In this document: in pieces, positions 25,155 through 35,300 of the stretch
How the letters are laid out: each line of letters starts with the position of its first letter
How positions within the stretch are numbered: position 1 is the first letter of the stretch
Assembly (NCBI GenBank): GCA_964561135.1
Contig: CAZLOB010000070.1
Coordinates: 1 to 64,000 of the forward strand
Direction: 5' to 3'
DNA from: JANXDG01 sp964561135
GTDB lineage: Bacteria > Elusimicrobiota > Endomicrobiia > DTEH01
DNA length: 64,000 nt
Translations under genes and position numbers: made by a program
Notes under the pieces: model-generated
What the model was told of the DNA's origin: nothing
What the model saw: only the letters and a program-made list of their open reading frames with translations
Database searches by the model: none

Positions 25155-27392
25155 ATGAAAGAATTATTGTTACAACTTAATGAACAACAACGTGCCGCAG
25201 TAGAATATATTTATGGTCCTATGGTAGTATTTGCTGGTGTAGGGACAGGTAAAACACGAGTGATTACATATCGTATTGCATATTTGTTAAGTTTAGGTGT
25301 TGATCCGTATAACATATTAGCTGTTACTTTTACGAATAAAGCTGCTTGTGAAATGAAAGAAAGATTATCCTCTCTTTTCCCATATAAAGCCGAAAAAGTG
25401 TGGATCTCAACTTTTCATTCTTTATGTGCAAAAATACTGTATACTGAAGCAGAAAATTTTGGTATAAAAAGGAATTTTGTAATCTATGACGAAGAGGATT
25501 CTGTAAAGCTTATTAAAGAATGTATTAAAGAAATGTCAATACAGCATATTGGACTTTCAGTATATGATATATACGACACAATTTGTAGAGCAAAGGATAA
25601 TTTAATTGATCCTGATTCATATAGAATTAACACCATTGTTTTTCAACAATATCCAAGAGAAATAATCGCTGAAATATACTTAAGGTATCAAACAAAGCTA
25701 CAACAAAATAATGCGTTAGACTTTAGTGATCTTATAATGAAGACAGTTCAGTTTTTAAAAGATGAAAAATTTACTGAGATAAGAAATAAATATGCAGAGA
25801 GGTTTAAATATATACATGTTGATGAATTTCAAGATGTTAACCATGCACAGGTTGTATTGCTAAAAATTTTGTCTTCTGTCCATCATAACATATGTGTAGT
25901 AGGTGATGATGATCAAAACATATATTCTTGGCGTGGTAGCGATGTGAAATATTTGTTAAACTTTAAAAAAGAATTTTCTACACAAGATCTTCAGGTTAAA
26001 GAATTTAAAATTACTCAAAATTATAGATCAAAAAAAACTATTTTAGAAGTTTCAAACAAACTTATAAGTCATAATAAATTTAGAGTAAAAAAAGAACTTT
26101 TTAGTAATATTGAAGGAGATTTTAAAAATGATATAAAAATAAAACAATGTCAAAACGAATATGATGAAGCAGAATTTGTAGCAAAAGAAATACTTAAACT
26201 GCAACAAATACCAGAGTTTAAAAACGCATCAGTTGCTGTTTTGTACAGGACAAACTCACAATCTCGTATTTTTGAAGAAGTGTTTAGTGAATATAAGATA
26301 CCATACAAAATTGTTGGTTCGGTTGCATTTTTTGAAAGGAAAGAAATAAAAGATATAATAGCATACTTACGTGTATTAGTTAACCCTGAAGATAGTATTT
26401 CTTTAAAACGTATTATAAATACTCCACATAGAGGTATAGGTGAGACAACTATTCTTTATCTTGAAACTTTGGCTAAGGAAAATAAAACTTCTTTATGGGA
26501 ACAAATTGTTAAGATTGATGATACGGAACTTTCGTTAAAAGTAAAAAATGCTGTATGGAAGTTTTTATCTTTGTATGATATGTTGAAAAAATACAAAGAT
26601 ACGATGTATCCGTCTGAATTTATAAAATTTTTAATTGAGAAAACTAAATACATTGATATGATAGGAGATAAAAATGAACGTATTGCAAATATTGAACAAT
26701 TGGTAGATATTGCAAAAAGATTAGAAGTACAAAATAATATTTCTACAGTAGAAGATTTTTTAAATAATATCTCACTTTTTACATTAGCAGATACAGAAGA
26801 AAAAATTGAGTTTAAAAACCAAAGTTTTAATTTGAAAGAAGTTGTTTTGATGACATTGCATGTAGCAAAAGGGCTTGAGTTTGATGTGGTTTTTATAGTA
26901 GGTTTAGTTGAAGGTATTTTACCTATTTGGTGGGTTAAAGAAGAAAATATTGGATATAAAAGTCCAATTTATCTGTTTAATAAAAATACAGATCTTTTAG
27001 GTATAGAAGAAGAACGAAGGTTATGTTATGTTGGTATTACACGAGCAAAAAAAATGTTGTATTTAACATATTATTTAAAACGTTCATTGTGGGCTGAAGA
27101 ACAACCTTCTGTTCCGTCAAGATTTTTAGAAGAGATTTTAAAAGAATCTGGGAAATTTAAGTTTACACAATTTAATGTTGTTCCTGAAACTGAAGAAATA
27201 GAAAAAGTTGATTTTTTAACAACCGGAGAATATGTTGTACATGATAGGTTTGGTATAGGAAAAATAGTAGATATTTTAAAAGAACCACCATATGATAAAG
27301 TTGTTGTGGTGTTCCAAAACGGGCAAAAGAAAAAATTAAGTTTAAAACATACAAAACTTAGAAAACTTAAAGGGTATAACATTAATCAATGA
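25155..27392 (+). CDS. pcrA: UvrD/PcrA-family ATP-dependent DNA helicase
   Basis: A 745-residue superfamily 1A 3'-5' helicase for nucleotide excision and replication restart. The motifs in order are: Q motif LNEQQRAAV, Walker A AGVGTGKTRV (the usual AGAGSGKT changed to AGVGTGKT), LAVTFTNKAACEMKER, Walker B/motif II HVDEFQDVNHAQ (about 225), motif III VVGDDDQNIYSWRGSD, QNYRS, motif V LMTLHVAKGLEFDVVFI and motif VI RRLCYVGITRAK. The C-terminus (about 690-745) is the small Tudor-like RNA polymerase-binding domain (VVHDRFGIGKIVDI). The stop overlaps the gatC ATG by four bases. Confidence 0.93.
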   Translation: MKELLLQLNEQQRAAVEYIYGPMVVFAGVGTGKTRVITYRIAYLLSLGVDPYNILAVTFTNKAACEMKERLSSLFPYKAEKVWISTFHSLCAKILYTEAENFGIKRNFVIYDEEDSVKLIKECIKEMSIQHIGLSVYDIYDTICRAKDNLIDPDSYRINTIVFQQYPREIIAEIYLRYQTKLQQNNALDFSDLIMKTVQFLKDEKFTEIRNKYAERFKYIHVDEFQDVNHAQVVLLKILSSVHHNICVVGDDDQNIYSWRGSDVKYLLNFKKEFSTQDLQVKEFKITQNYRSKKTILEVSNKLISHNKFRVKKELFSNIEGDFKNDIKIKQCQNEYDEAEFVAKEILKLQQIPEFKNASVAVLYRTNSQSRIFEEVFSEYKIPYKIVGSVAFFERKEIKDIIAYLRVLVNPEDSISLKRIINTPHRGIGETTILYLETLAKENKTSLWEQIVKIDDTELSLKVKNAVWKFLSLYDMLKKYKDTMYPSEFIKFLIEKTKYIDMIGDKNERIANIEQLVDIAKRLEVQNNISTVEDFLNNISLFTLADTEEKIEFKNQSFNLKEVVLMTLHVAKGLEFDVVFIVGLVEGILPIWWVKEENIGYKSPIYLFNKNTDLLGIEEERRLCYVGITRAKKMLYLTYYLKRSLWAEEQPSVPSRFLEEILKESGKFKFTQFNVVPETEEIEKVDFLTTGEYVVHDRFGIGKIVDILKEPPYDKVVVVFQNGQKKKLSLKHTKLRKLKGYNINQ

Positions 27393-27697
27393 AAAAAATC
27401 TCTAAAGAAGAAGTACAACATATTGCATATCTATCACGGCTAGCATTAACTGATGAAGAACTTGAACTATATTCAAAACAGCTAGAAGTTATATTAGAAT
27501 ACATGGACAAACTAAATAATATTGATACAACAAATGTTGAACCTGTCTCAAGTATCGTTATGTTATATAAAAACATAGAAAAAAAACCTTATTATAGAGA
27601 AGATGTGCCAAAAGAAAGTAACTGTAAAAAAGAAATACTACAAAATGCTCCACAAAGAGTTCAAAATTATTTCAAAGTAGAAAAAGTGATTGAATGA
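27389..27697 (+). CDS. gatC: Asp-tRNA(Asn)/Glu-tRNA(Gln) amidotransferase subunit C
   Basis: A 102-residue GatC, the small clamp between GatA and GatB in the enzyme that turns misacylated Glu-tRNA(Gln) or Asp-tRNA(Asn) into the correct amide form. KKISKEEVQHIAYLSRLALT, EELELYSKQLEVILEYMDKL and TTNVEPVSS are typical; the REDVP segment is also present. The start overlaps the helicase stop (ATGA). No gatA or gatB is in the window, so the subunits are encoded apart. The C-terminal REDVP..NAPQ..NYFKVEKVIE ending is complete. Confidence 0.9.
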   Translation: MKKISKEEVQHIAYLSRLALTDEELELYSKQLEVILEYMDKLNNIDTTNVEPVSSIVMLYKNIEKKPYYREDVPKESNCKKEILQNAPQRVQNYFKVEKVIE

Positions 27698-27719
27698 TTT
27701 TATTTTTTAGGAGGAAATT

Positions 27720-27914
27720 ATGGCAAGAAGATGTTTATTATGTAATAAAGGTCCAAAAGCAGGCAAAAATGTTGCCCATTCTAAAAAGACAACCCCAAGA
27801 AGGTTCCTGCCTAATGTCCAAAAAAAAGTTTTTAGGTTTAAAGGAAAAGTTTATAAAGGATATATTTGTACAAGATGTATGAGGACTTATAAGTCAGAAA
27901 TAGTATATCTCTAG
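27720..27914 (+). CDS. rpmB: 50S ribosomal protein L28
   Basis: A 64-residue L28 with an AGGAGGAAATT ribosome binding site directly before ATG 27720. The family pattern is clear: ARRCLLCNKGPKAGKNVAHS, KKTTPRRFLPNVQKK and YICTRCMRTYKS. CLLC near residue 4 and CTRC near residue 52 make this the zinc-ribbon (C+) version. It is a structural protein of the large ribosomal subunit near the 23S rRNA exit region. Its lysine/arginine-rich text and strong Shine-Dalgarno sequence indicate high expression within the pcrA-gatC run. Confidence 0.95.
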   Translation: MARRCLLCNKGPKAGKNVAHSKKTTPRRFLPNVQKKVFRFKGKVYKGYICTRCMRTYKSEIVYL

Positions 27915-27916
27915 TA

Positions 27917-28720
27917 ATGAATAATAAGAATGTTCTAAAGATTAAAGATACTGAAATAGAGATTTTATTTTTAAATGTTTATAAAAAAACCGTAGCGGAT
28001 AATGTTTGTAAAATTGATGATTTAAAATTAGAAAACATAAAAGAAGTTCTTAAAAATTTTTTTAAAAAATTAAATAGACATGTAAACTCTGTCACAATAT
28101 TTGTTAGCACTAAAAATAAGATAGATAAAACTGTTTTAGTTTCGGCTACAAAAGTTATTGTCGAAGAAATAACAAAGTTCGTTCTTGAAAACAGAGATTT
28201 TTTTATAAAGAAAATATCAATAATTTTAAACGATAAAAAAATTTATAAAATTTTTTCTAAAATTGCTTCTGACCATATCGGATATATTAATAGGAAAATA
28301 GGTCTTTATCCAATACCTACCGTTGATATAATAATTGAAGTAAAGACCAAAAATAAAAAAGGTGTTGTTTTAATAGAGAGAAAAAATCCGCCGTATGGAT
28401 GGGCGATACCAGGCGGTTTTGTTGAATATAACGAATCGTTAGAATTTGCTGCAATAAGAGAAGCAAAAGAAGAAACAGGACTCAAGATAAAAAATTTAAG
28501 ACAGTTCCATACTTATTCAGAACCAGGTCGTGACCCAAGATTTCATACAATATCAACTGTGTTTATAGCAGAAGCAAATTCTTTACCTAAAGCAGCTTCA
28601 GATGCAAAAAATGTTGTTGTTGCAACAAAAAAAGAAATTTTGTCAGGTAAATACAATCTCGTTTTTGACCACAAAAAAATTTTAGAAGATTATTTTAAAA
28701 CAAAAAGGACAAAAATATGA
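27917..28720 (+). CDS. NUDIX hydrolase with unusual N-terminal domain
   Basis: A 267-residue protein. Residues 137-267 are a NUDIX domain: TVDIIIEVKTKNKKGVVLIE, PPYGWAIPGGFVEYNE and the box G(x5)E(x7)REAKEETGL ending in a metal-binding REAKEETG, followed by RQFHTYSEPGRDPR, typical of ADP-ribose or nucleoside-diphosphate-sugar pyrophosphatases. The N-terminal 130 residues are Lys-rich and not a standard NUDIX extension. FVSTKNKIDKT and then FFIKKISIILNDKKIYKIF vaguely resemble the end of a macro (ADP-ribose-binding) domain, which would fit an ADP-ribose substrate, but this is weak. The stop overlaps the epimerase start (ATGA). Confidence 0.8.
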   Translation: MNNKNVLKIKDTEIEILFLNVYKKTVADNVCKIDDLKLENIKEVLKNFFKKLNRHVNSVTIFVSTKNKIDKTVLVSATKVIVEEITKFVLENRDFFIKKISIILNDKKIYKIFSKIASDHIGYINRKIGLYPIPTVDIIIEVKTKNKKGVVLIERKNPPYGWAIPGGFVEYNESLEFAAIREAKEETGLKIKNLRQFHTYSEPGRDPRFHTISTVFIAEANSLPKAASDAKNVVVATKKEILSGKYNLVFDHKKILEDYFKTKRTKI

Positions 28721-29724
28721 AGGTTTTAGTTACTGGCGCAGCAGGGTTTATAGGATTTCATTTGGCTAAAAGGTTGTTAGAAGAAAATTATGATGTTATA
28801 GGTGTAGACAACTTGTGTCCATACTATGATGTTAAATTAAAAATTGATAGAATAAAACAAATAGAAAACTATAAAAATTTTAAATTTATAAAATCAGATT
28901 TGAAAGACAAAGAAGAAGTGTTTAATTTGTTTAAAGAGACAGGTTTTGATTATATTTTACATATGGCAGCTCAAGCAGGTGTAAGATATTCATTAAAAAA
29001 TCCTTATCAATATATAGATAGCAACATTCTTTCAACTGTAAATCTTTTTGAAGCGACAAAACTTTATCCAACAAAACATTTTGTTTTAGCATCAACAAGT
29101 TCTGTATATGGAGCAAACAAAAGTATACCTTTTTCTGTACACCATAATGTTAATCATCCAATATCGCTATATGCAGCAACAAAAAAATCTGCTGAACTTA
29201 TAGCTCATACTTACTCTGCTTTGTTCAATATCCCAACTACTGTGTTAAGATTTTTTACAGTATATGGACCATGGGGAAGACCTGATATGGCCTTGTTTGT
29301 TTTCACAAAAAATATTATTGAAGATAAACCAATTGATGTATATAATTATGGCAAAATGAAAAGAGATTTTACATACATTGATGATGTTGTGGAGAGTGTG
29401 GTTCGTATTATGAAAAAGATACCGCAGCCGGATCCTAACTGGGATGCGACAAATCCTGATCCTGCAACATCGTTTGCACCATATAAAATTTACAATGTTG
29501 GGAACAACCAGCCAGTTGAATTGATAAGATTTATAGAAATTATAGAAGAATGTTTAGGGAAAAAAGCTAAAAAAAATTTTCTTCCATTACAGCCTGGCGA
29601 TGTTGTGGAAACATATGCAGATATTGATGAGTTGGTAAAAGATATAGGATATAAACCGCAAACACCAGTTGAAGTTGGAATTAAAAGATTTGTTGAATGG
29701 TATAAAGATTACTATAAAATTTAA
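28717..29724 (+). CDS. NAD-dependent UDP-glucuronate 4-epimerase
   Basis: A 335-residue extended short-chain dehydrogenase. The N-terminal TGAAGFIGFHLAKRLLEENY is the NAD-binding Gly motif, HMAAQAGVRYSLKNP follows near residue 85, and the catalytic YAATKKSAE (YxxxK) is near 149. VYGPWGRPDMALFVFTK and KMKRDFTYIDDVVE match UDP-glucuronate 4-epimerases, which convert UDP-GlcA to UDP-GalA, rather than GalE. It begins inside the NUDIX stop and is followed four bases later by wecB, forming a nucleotide-sugar pair for surface glycan synthesis in the cytoplasm. Confidence 0.85.
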   Translation: MKVLVTGAAGFIGFHLAKRLLEENYDVIGVDNLCPYYDVKLKIDRIKQIENYKNFKFIKSDLKDKEEVFNLFKETGFDYILHMAAQAGVRYSLKNPYQYIDSNILSTVNLFEATKLYPTKHFVLASTSSVYGANKSIPFSVHHNVNHPISLYAATKKSAELIAHTYSALFNIPTTVLRFFTVYGPWGRPDMALFVFTKNIIEDKPIDVYNYGKMKRDFTYIDDVVESVVRIMKKIPQPDPNWDATNPDPATSFAPYKIYNVGNNQPVELIRFIEIIEECLGKKAKKNFLPLQPGDVVETYADIDELVKDIGYKPQTPVEVGIKRFVEWYKDYYKI

Positions 29725-29728
29725 AATA

Positions 29729-30838
29729 ATGAAAGTTTTGTTTATTTTTGGCACTCGACCAGAAGCAATAAAACTTGCTCCGTTGATCATAGAGTTTAAA
29801 AAATATAAAAATTTTATAACAAAAGTTTGTGTCACTTCTCAGCATAAAGAGATGTTACAACAAGTAATCAAGTTTTTTGATATATCTACAGATTATGATC
29901 TTTCAATCATGGAACATAATCAAACTTTGTTCCAAATTACATCGAAGATTATTCAAAGAATAGAGTCAGTCCTTGACGATTTTAAACCTGATATAATTTT
30001 TATTCAAGGTGATGCTTCTTCAGCTTTTTTAAGTGCATTAGCTGGGTTTTATAAAAAAATAAAAATTGCACATGTTGAGGCTGGGTTGAGATCTTATAAC
30101 AAATACGCTCCTTTTCCTGAAGAAATAAATCGTGTTTTAATTTCGCGTATAGCAGATTACCATTTTGCACCCACTGTTTTAGCAAAAAAAAATTTGGAAA
30201 AAGAAGGAATTAGAAAAAATGTTTGGGTAGTAGGTAATACTGTTATAGATGCATTATTGTTAGCATTAAAGATTGTTAAAAATTCTGATGACAAATATAA
30301 AAATTATTTTAAATTTTTAGATTTTAACAAAAAGATAATTCTTGTGACCGGTCATAGAAGAGAAAGTTTTGGTGAACCATTTAGACAAATATGTTTAGCG
30401 ATAAAAGAGATAGCACAAAAGTTTAAAGATGTAGAAATTGTATATCCTGTTCATCTTAATCCAAATGTTAGGAAACCTGTTTTTGAGATATTGGCTGGAT
30501 TAAAAAATGTTCATTTGATAGAACCACTATCTTATCCACATTTTGTTTGGTTATTAGAAAAATCTTATTTAGTACTTACTGATTCTGGTGGGATACAAGA
30601 AGAAGCGCCTTCGTTAGGAAAACCTGTGTTAGTTATGCGGGAGGTGACTGAAAGAATTGAAGGAATAAAAGCAGGTACAGCGAAACTTGTTGGTGTAAAA
30701 AAAGATAGTATTGTAGAAAATACTGTTGAACTTTTAACAAATAAGAATTTGTATGAAGGAATGGCAAAGAAGAAAAATCCTTATGGTGATGGAAAGTCTG
30801 CTAAAAGAATTGTAAAGATAATAAGTAAAATTTTGTAA
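29729..30838 (+). CDS. wecB: UDP-N-acetylglucosamine 2-epimerase (non-hydrolysing)
   Basis: A 369-residue enzyme that interconverts UDP-GlcNAc and UDP-ManNAc. ATG 29729 is used because MKVLFIFGTRPEAIKLAPLI is the standard N-terminus; the frame is open upstream to 29669 only by overlap with the epimerase gene. Other motifs are TSQHKEML, IIFIQGDASSAF, HVEAGLRSYNKYAPFPEEIN with the catalytic HVEAGLR and PEE, and TDSGGIQEEAPSLGKPVLVM near 285. UDP-ManNAc would be the substrate of a WecC-type dehydrogenase such as the partial gene at the start of the window. Confidence 0.93.
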   Translation: MKVLFIFGTRPEAIKLAPLIIEFKKYKNFITKVCVTSQHKEMLQQVIKFFDISTDYDLSIMEHNQTLFQITSKIIQRIESVLDDFKPDIIFIQGDASSAFLSALAGFYKKIKIAHVEAGLRSYNKYAPFPEEINRVLISRIADYHFAPTVLAKKNLEKEGIRKNVWVVGNTVIDALLLALKIVKNSDDKYKNYFKFLDFNKKIILVTGHRRESFGEPFRQICLAIKEIAQKFKDVEIVYPVHLNPNVRKPVFEILAGLKNVHLIEPLSYPHFVWLLEKSYLVLTDSGGIQEEAPSLGKPVLVMREVTERIEGIKAGTAKLVGVKKDSIVENTVELLTNKNLYEGMAKKKNPYGDGKSAKRIVKIISKIL

Positions 30839-30861
30839 ACAATGGAGGAATGAAAAAAAGC

Positions 30862-31731
30862 ATGAAGGTATATATTAATGGGAAATTTTATGAAAAAGAA
30901 GAAGCAAAAATTTCTGTGTTTGATCATGGATTATTATATGGTGATGGTGTATTCGAAGGTATTAGAAGTTATAATCGTCGTGTTTTTAAATTAAGAGAAC
31001 ATGTTGAGCGTCTTTATAATTCTGCAAAAGCTATTATGTTGGAGATACCGATTAGTAAAGAAGAAATGGAAAAAGCAATTATTGAAACTTTAAAAATTAA
31101 CAATCTTTCAGATGCGTATATAAGAGTGATTGTTACTCGTGGTATTGGCGATTTAGGTCTTGATCCTAGGAAATGTTCTTCACCGTCAATAATTATTATA
31201 ACAGACAAAATTGTTCTATATCCACAAGAGTTGTATGAAAAAGGTTTAGAAATAATTACCGTCTCTACAAGAAGAAATATTCCGACTGCATTAAATCCTG
31301 CTATAAAATCGTTGAATTATCTAAACAATATTTTTGCAAAAATAGAAGCGATACGTGCTGGTTGCGAAGAAGCTATAATGCTTAATTTTGAAGGATATGT
31401 TGCAGAATGTACCGGAGATAATATTTTTATTGTAAAAAATAATGTACTTATTACTCCACCGATATATGTTGGCGCACTACCTGGTATTACACGAGAAACT
31501 GTCATGGATATCGCAAAAACAAAACTTAAACTCTTAGTTAAAGAAGAACCATTTACTATATACCATGTATATGTTGCAGATGAATGTTTTCTTACAGGTA
31601 CTGCTGCTGAAGTTATTCCTGTGGTAAAAGTGGATAATAGAATAATAAAAGATGGCAAGCCTGGAGAGATTACTAAACAAATTATTAGAGAATTTCACGA
31701 ATTAACTCGTACCACAGGTGTGCAATATTAA
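30862..31731 (+). CDS. ilvE: Branched-chain amino acid aminotransferase
   Basis: A 289-residue fold-type IV PLP enzyme, transferring amino groups between branched-chain 2-oxo acids and glutamate. The signature features are MKVYINGKFYEKEEAKISVF, DHGLLYGDGVFEGIRSY, the PLP-lysine region NPAIKSLNYLNN near residue 155, EAIMLNFEGYVAECTGDNIF and the phosphate-binding LPGITRETV. I start at ATG 30862 because homologues begin there. The ATG at 30850 lies only one base after GGAGG, too near, whereas 30862 is 13 bases away; either is possible. D-amino acid transaminases and ADC lyases share the fold, but the GEN/N pattern favours IlvE. Confidence 0.88.
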   Translation: MKVYINGKFYEKEEAKISVFDHGLLYGDGVFEGIRSYNRRVFKLREHVERLYNSAKAIMLEIPISKEEMEKAIIETLKINNLSDAYIRVIVTRGIGDLGLDPRKCSSPSIIIITDKIVLYPQELYEKGLEIITVSTRRNIPTALNPAIKSLNYLNNIFAKIEAIRAGCEEAIMLNFEGYVAECTGDNIFIVKNNVLITPPIYVGALPGITRETVMDIAKTKLKLLVKEEPFTIYHVYVADECFLTGTAAEVIPVVKVDNRIIKDGKPGEITKQIIREFHELTRTTGVQY

Positions 31732-31766
31732 AATTATAGGTCCAAATCTTTTCTCTCCATTAAAAC

Positions 31767-32312
31767 ATGTGTGTTAAAGAGATAAAAATAACAAAAATTT
31801 TGCCCTGTTTAGTAAACGAAAACAGAATTAGGTTCCATGCAGAACTTGATACAGATATTTCAGACTTTATGCCATATTTAAATAGAGTTATTAACGGGGC
31901 AATTTATAACCATCAAGCACATACTTTAACAATAAAAAAAGAAGGCCTTGTTACTTTGTATCCGAAAGAAATTGTTGCAGGACAAGTTAAGGATGTACAA
32001 ACGGCATATAAAATTTGTGATTGGATAAAACAACAGATAAATTTTGTGTATGAGAACAAAGATAAAATAGAACCATTGTATGAACGTAGAGGACAAATTT
32101 CACCAGTTGAAATCTACAAGTTTCTTCCACAAAAGAATTGTAAGGAATGTGGTGAACAAACTTGTATAGCTTTTGCATGTAAAGTTTTGTCTGAAGAAAA
32201 AAGTATATTATTATGTAAACCACTTTTTGAGTTAGAATATGAAGAAAAAAGGAAAATGTTGTTTAAAATTTTAAAAGATTGTAAATATAAAATACCTGAA
32301 GTTTTCGTATGA
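31767..32312 (+). CDS. Fe-S domain protein coupled to dnaE
   Basis: A 181-residue protein. The first 110 residues have no clear motif beyond a conserved-looking IYNHQAHTLTIKKEGLVTLY strand region. Residues 118-155 are a four-cysteine Fe-S domain (CKECGEQTCIAFACK then CKPLF; spacing C-x2-C-x4-C-x16-C), as found in RnfB, CO dehydrogenase-associated proteins and small corrinoid/Fe-S proteins. Stand-alone proteins of this shape are annotated only as (Fe-S)-binding. The stop overlaps the dnaE start by ATGA, so it is co-translated with the replicative polymerase, an odd pairing. Function unknown. Confidence 0.75.
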   Translation: MCVKEIKITKILPCLVNENRIRFHAELDTDISDFMPYLNRVINGAIYNHQAHTLTIKKEGLVTLYPKEIVAGQVKDVQTAYKICDWIKQQINFVYENKDKIEPLYERRGQISPVEIYKFLPQKNCKECGEQTCIAFACKVLSEEKSILLCKPLFELEYEEKRKMLFKILKDCKYKIPEVFV

Positions 32313-35300
32313 ACGAGTTTGTCCATTTACATCTGCATACAGAATATTCTTTATTAGACGGTGCATGTAGAATATTTGATAATAAAGAACAGCCTGCAGA
32401 TATTTTTCTTCTTGCACAAAAATATGGTATGTCTTCTTTAGCAATAACTGATCATGGAAACATTTTCGGAGTAATAGAGTTTTATAAAGCAGCAACATCT
32501 TCCGGAATAAAGCCTATTATAGGATGTGAGATATATATTGATCCACAAGATATTGTTGCTGACCAAAGGAAAAGTTTTCATCTTACCGTACTTGTGAAGA
32601 ATAATGATGGGTATAAAAACTTACTGAAGTTGTTAAGCAAAGGATATGTTGAAAATTTAGTTGCGTCAAAAGGTAAAATAAAAAAAGAGTGGTTTGAAGA
32701 ATACAAAGAAGGATTAATTATTCTTTCTGGGTGTTTAGAAGGAGAAATACCTTATCTTTTGTTAAACAATAGACCTGAAGAAGAAATTAAAAAAGTTGTA
32801 GGTTTTTATATTGATGTTTTTGGAAGAGAAAATTTTTATATCGAACTTATGGATAACAATTTAGAGGAACAAAAGAAAGTTTTGCCCAAACTTTATGAAA
32901 TAGCAAAAAAGTTTGATTTAAAAGTTGTTGCTACAAACGATGTTCATTATGTAAGAAAAGAAGATGCGAAACTACATGAGATTTTATTATGTATAGGTAC
33001 AAGGACAACTTTAAACGATCCTAACAGGTTAAGATTTGAAACAGAAGAGTTTTATTTTAAATCTCCACAACAAATGATACAAATTTTTAAAGATTGTCCT
33101 GAAGCAATAAAGAACACTGTTGAAATTGCTCATCAATGTAATGTGTTGTTGGAATTTAATAAATTGTATTTACCAAAATTTGATTTACCTGAAGGAGAAA
33201 CAGCTGACAGTATGTTAGAAAAACTTTGTTATGAAGGACTTAAAAGAAGGTTTGAACATATTAGTATAGAGTATACACAACGTTTACAGCATGAACTTGA
33301 AATAATTAAACAAAAAGGTTTCTCTGCATATTTTTTGATAGTACAAGATTTTGTTAACTATGCACGACAAAATAATATTATGGTGGGGCCGGGTCGTGGG
33401 TCAGGAGTGGGGTCTCTTGTAAGTTATTGTTTAAATATAACAGATGTTGATCCTGTTAAATACGGGCTATTATTTGAACGTTTCTTAAACCTTGCAAGAA
33501 AAGAATTGCCTGATTTAGATATTGATTTTGTAGATTATGGTAGAGACAAAATAATAGAATATGCAAAAAATAAATATGGAGAAAAAAATGTTGTACAAAT
33601 TATTACTTTTAGTACAATGAAGATAAAAAATACTGTACGTGATGTAGCACGTGTATTAGGTTTACCTGTGAGTTTAGCTGATAAGATATCAAAGCTTATT
33701 CCCTCGCCTGATATGAGTGTAGAAGAAGCTATATCACAAGTTGAAGAAATCAAAGAACTTTATGAAAAGGATGAGAATGTAAAAAAAATTTTAGATTATG
33801 CAAAAGATATTGTTGGTAGGCCAAGACATACCGGTATACATGCATCTGGTGTGATAATTTCAAGTGGAGATATTACTGAACATACTGCATTGTTTAGAAG
33901 ATCAAAAGAAGATCCCGTTACAACTCAATATTATGATGAGATACTTTTGGAATTAGGTTTGCTTAAAGTTGATTTTTTAGGGTTGAAAACACTTTCTGTT
34001 ATTGAAGAAACAGTTAAGTTAATTGAACAATATCATGGTGTTAAAATTAATATAAACGAAATTCCTTTAGATGATAAAAAAACATTTAAACTTTTACAAG
34101 AAGGAGAAACAACAGGTGTTTTTCAGTTAGAATCCTTAGGGATGCAAGATTTGTTAAGAAAACTAAAGCCAACGGTTTTTGAAGATATTATAGCATGTAT
34201 AGCGTTATACAGGCCAGGGCCTATACGTAGCGGTATGGTAAACGAGTTTGTAGAACGAAAACATAAAAAGAAAGAAATTGTTTATGATCATCCACTATTA
34301 GAGGATATTTTGAAAGAAACATATGGGGTAATTGTATACCAAGAACAAGTGATGAAAATAGCGCAGGTTCTTGCTGGTTTTACACCTGAAGAAGCAGATG
34401 AACTACGTTCGGCAGTTGCAAAAAAAGTTGTTGAAAAAATTGAGAAAATGGAAGAAAAGTTTATGTCCGGTGCTAAGAAAAACGGTGTGAGTTCGTCTGT
34501 TGCAAAGAAAATTTTTAAACAAATACTGAATTTTGGTGAATATGGGTTTAACAAATCACATGCTGCTGCTTACGCTGTAACTTCATACAGATGTGCATAC
34601 CTAAAAGCACATTATCCAGCTGAATATATGGTTTCTTTGTTAAACGCAGAGATACGTTCAGGAGCAAGAATCAAATCACAAAGTAAAGATGAAACAGATT
34701 TTAGAAGATTTTTATTGGAAGTAGAAAAGATGAATTTTAAACTTTTGCCACCAGATGTAAATTATTCAGATGTATATTTTACAAAAGAAACTGATAAAAG
34801 TATACGTTATGGGTTGTTAGGAATAAAAAATATTGGTGAAGCAGCAGCTGAGTTTATCGTTGGGTTGAGAAAAAGAATAGGAACAATAAAATCTTTTGAA
34901 GATTTTATTCGTTTTATTGACAACAAAGAAGTTAACAAACGTGTCTTAGAAGCACTTATTTTATCAGGTGCGATGGATTCTTTATATAAAGATAGATTGA
35001 CACTTGAAGAAAAATGTAAAGTAAGAAAAATGTTTTTAAATATGATAGAACAGAAAAAAACTAAGGGAGTACATCAACAAATGTTGTTTTCAACTTCTGA
35101 AGAACAAGGGTTTTCAGATAAATTTACTGAACAAGAGATACTTTTTTATGAGCACCAACTTACTGAGATATATTGGTCAGGGCATCCTTTAGAAAAACAT
35201 TTAAACGAAATAAAAGGTATTGCTACCGGTACAATAATTGAGCTGCCTAACCAGTTGGAAAAAGTAAAAGTTGTGGGTATGATTTCTTCAATAAAAAAGT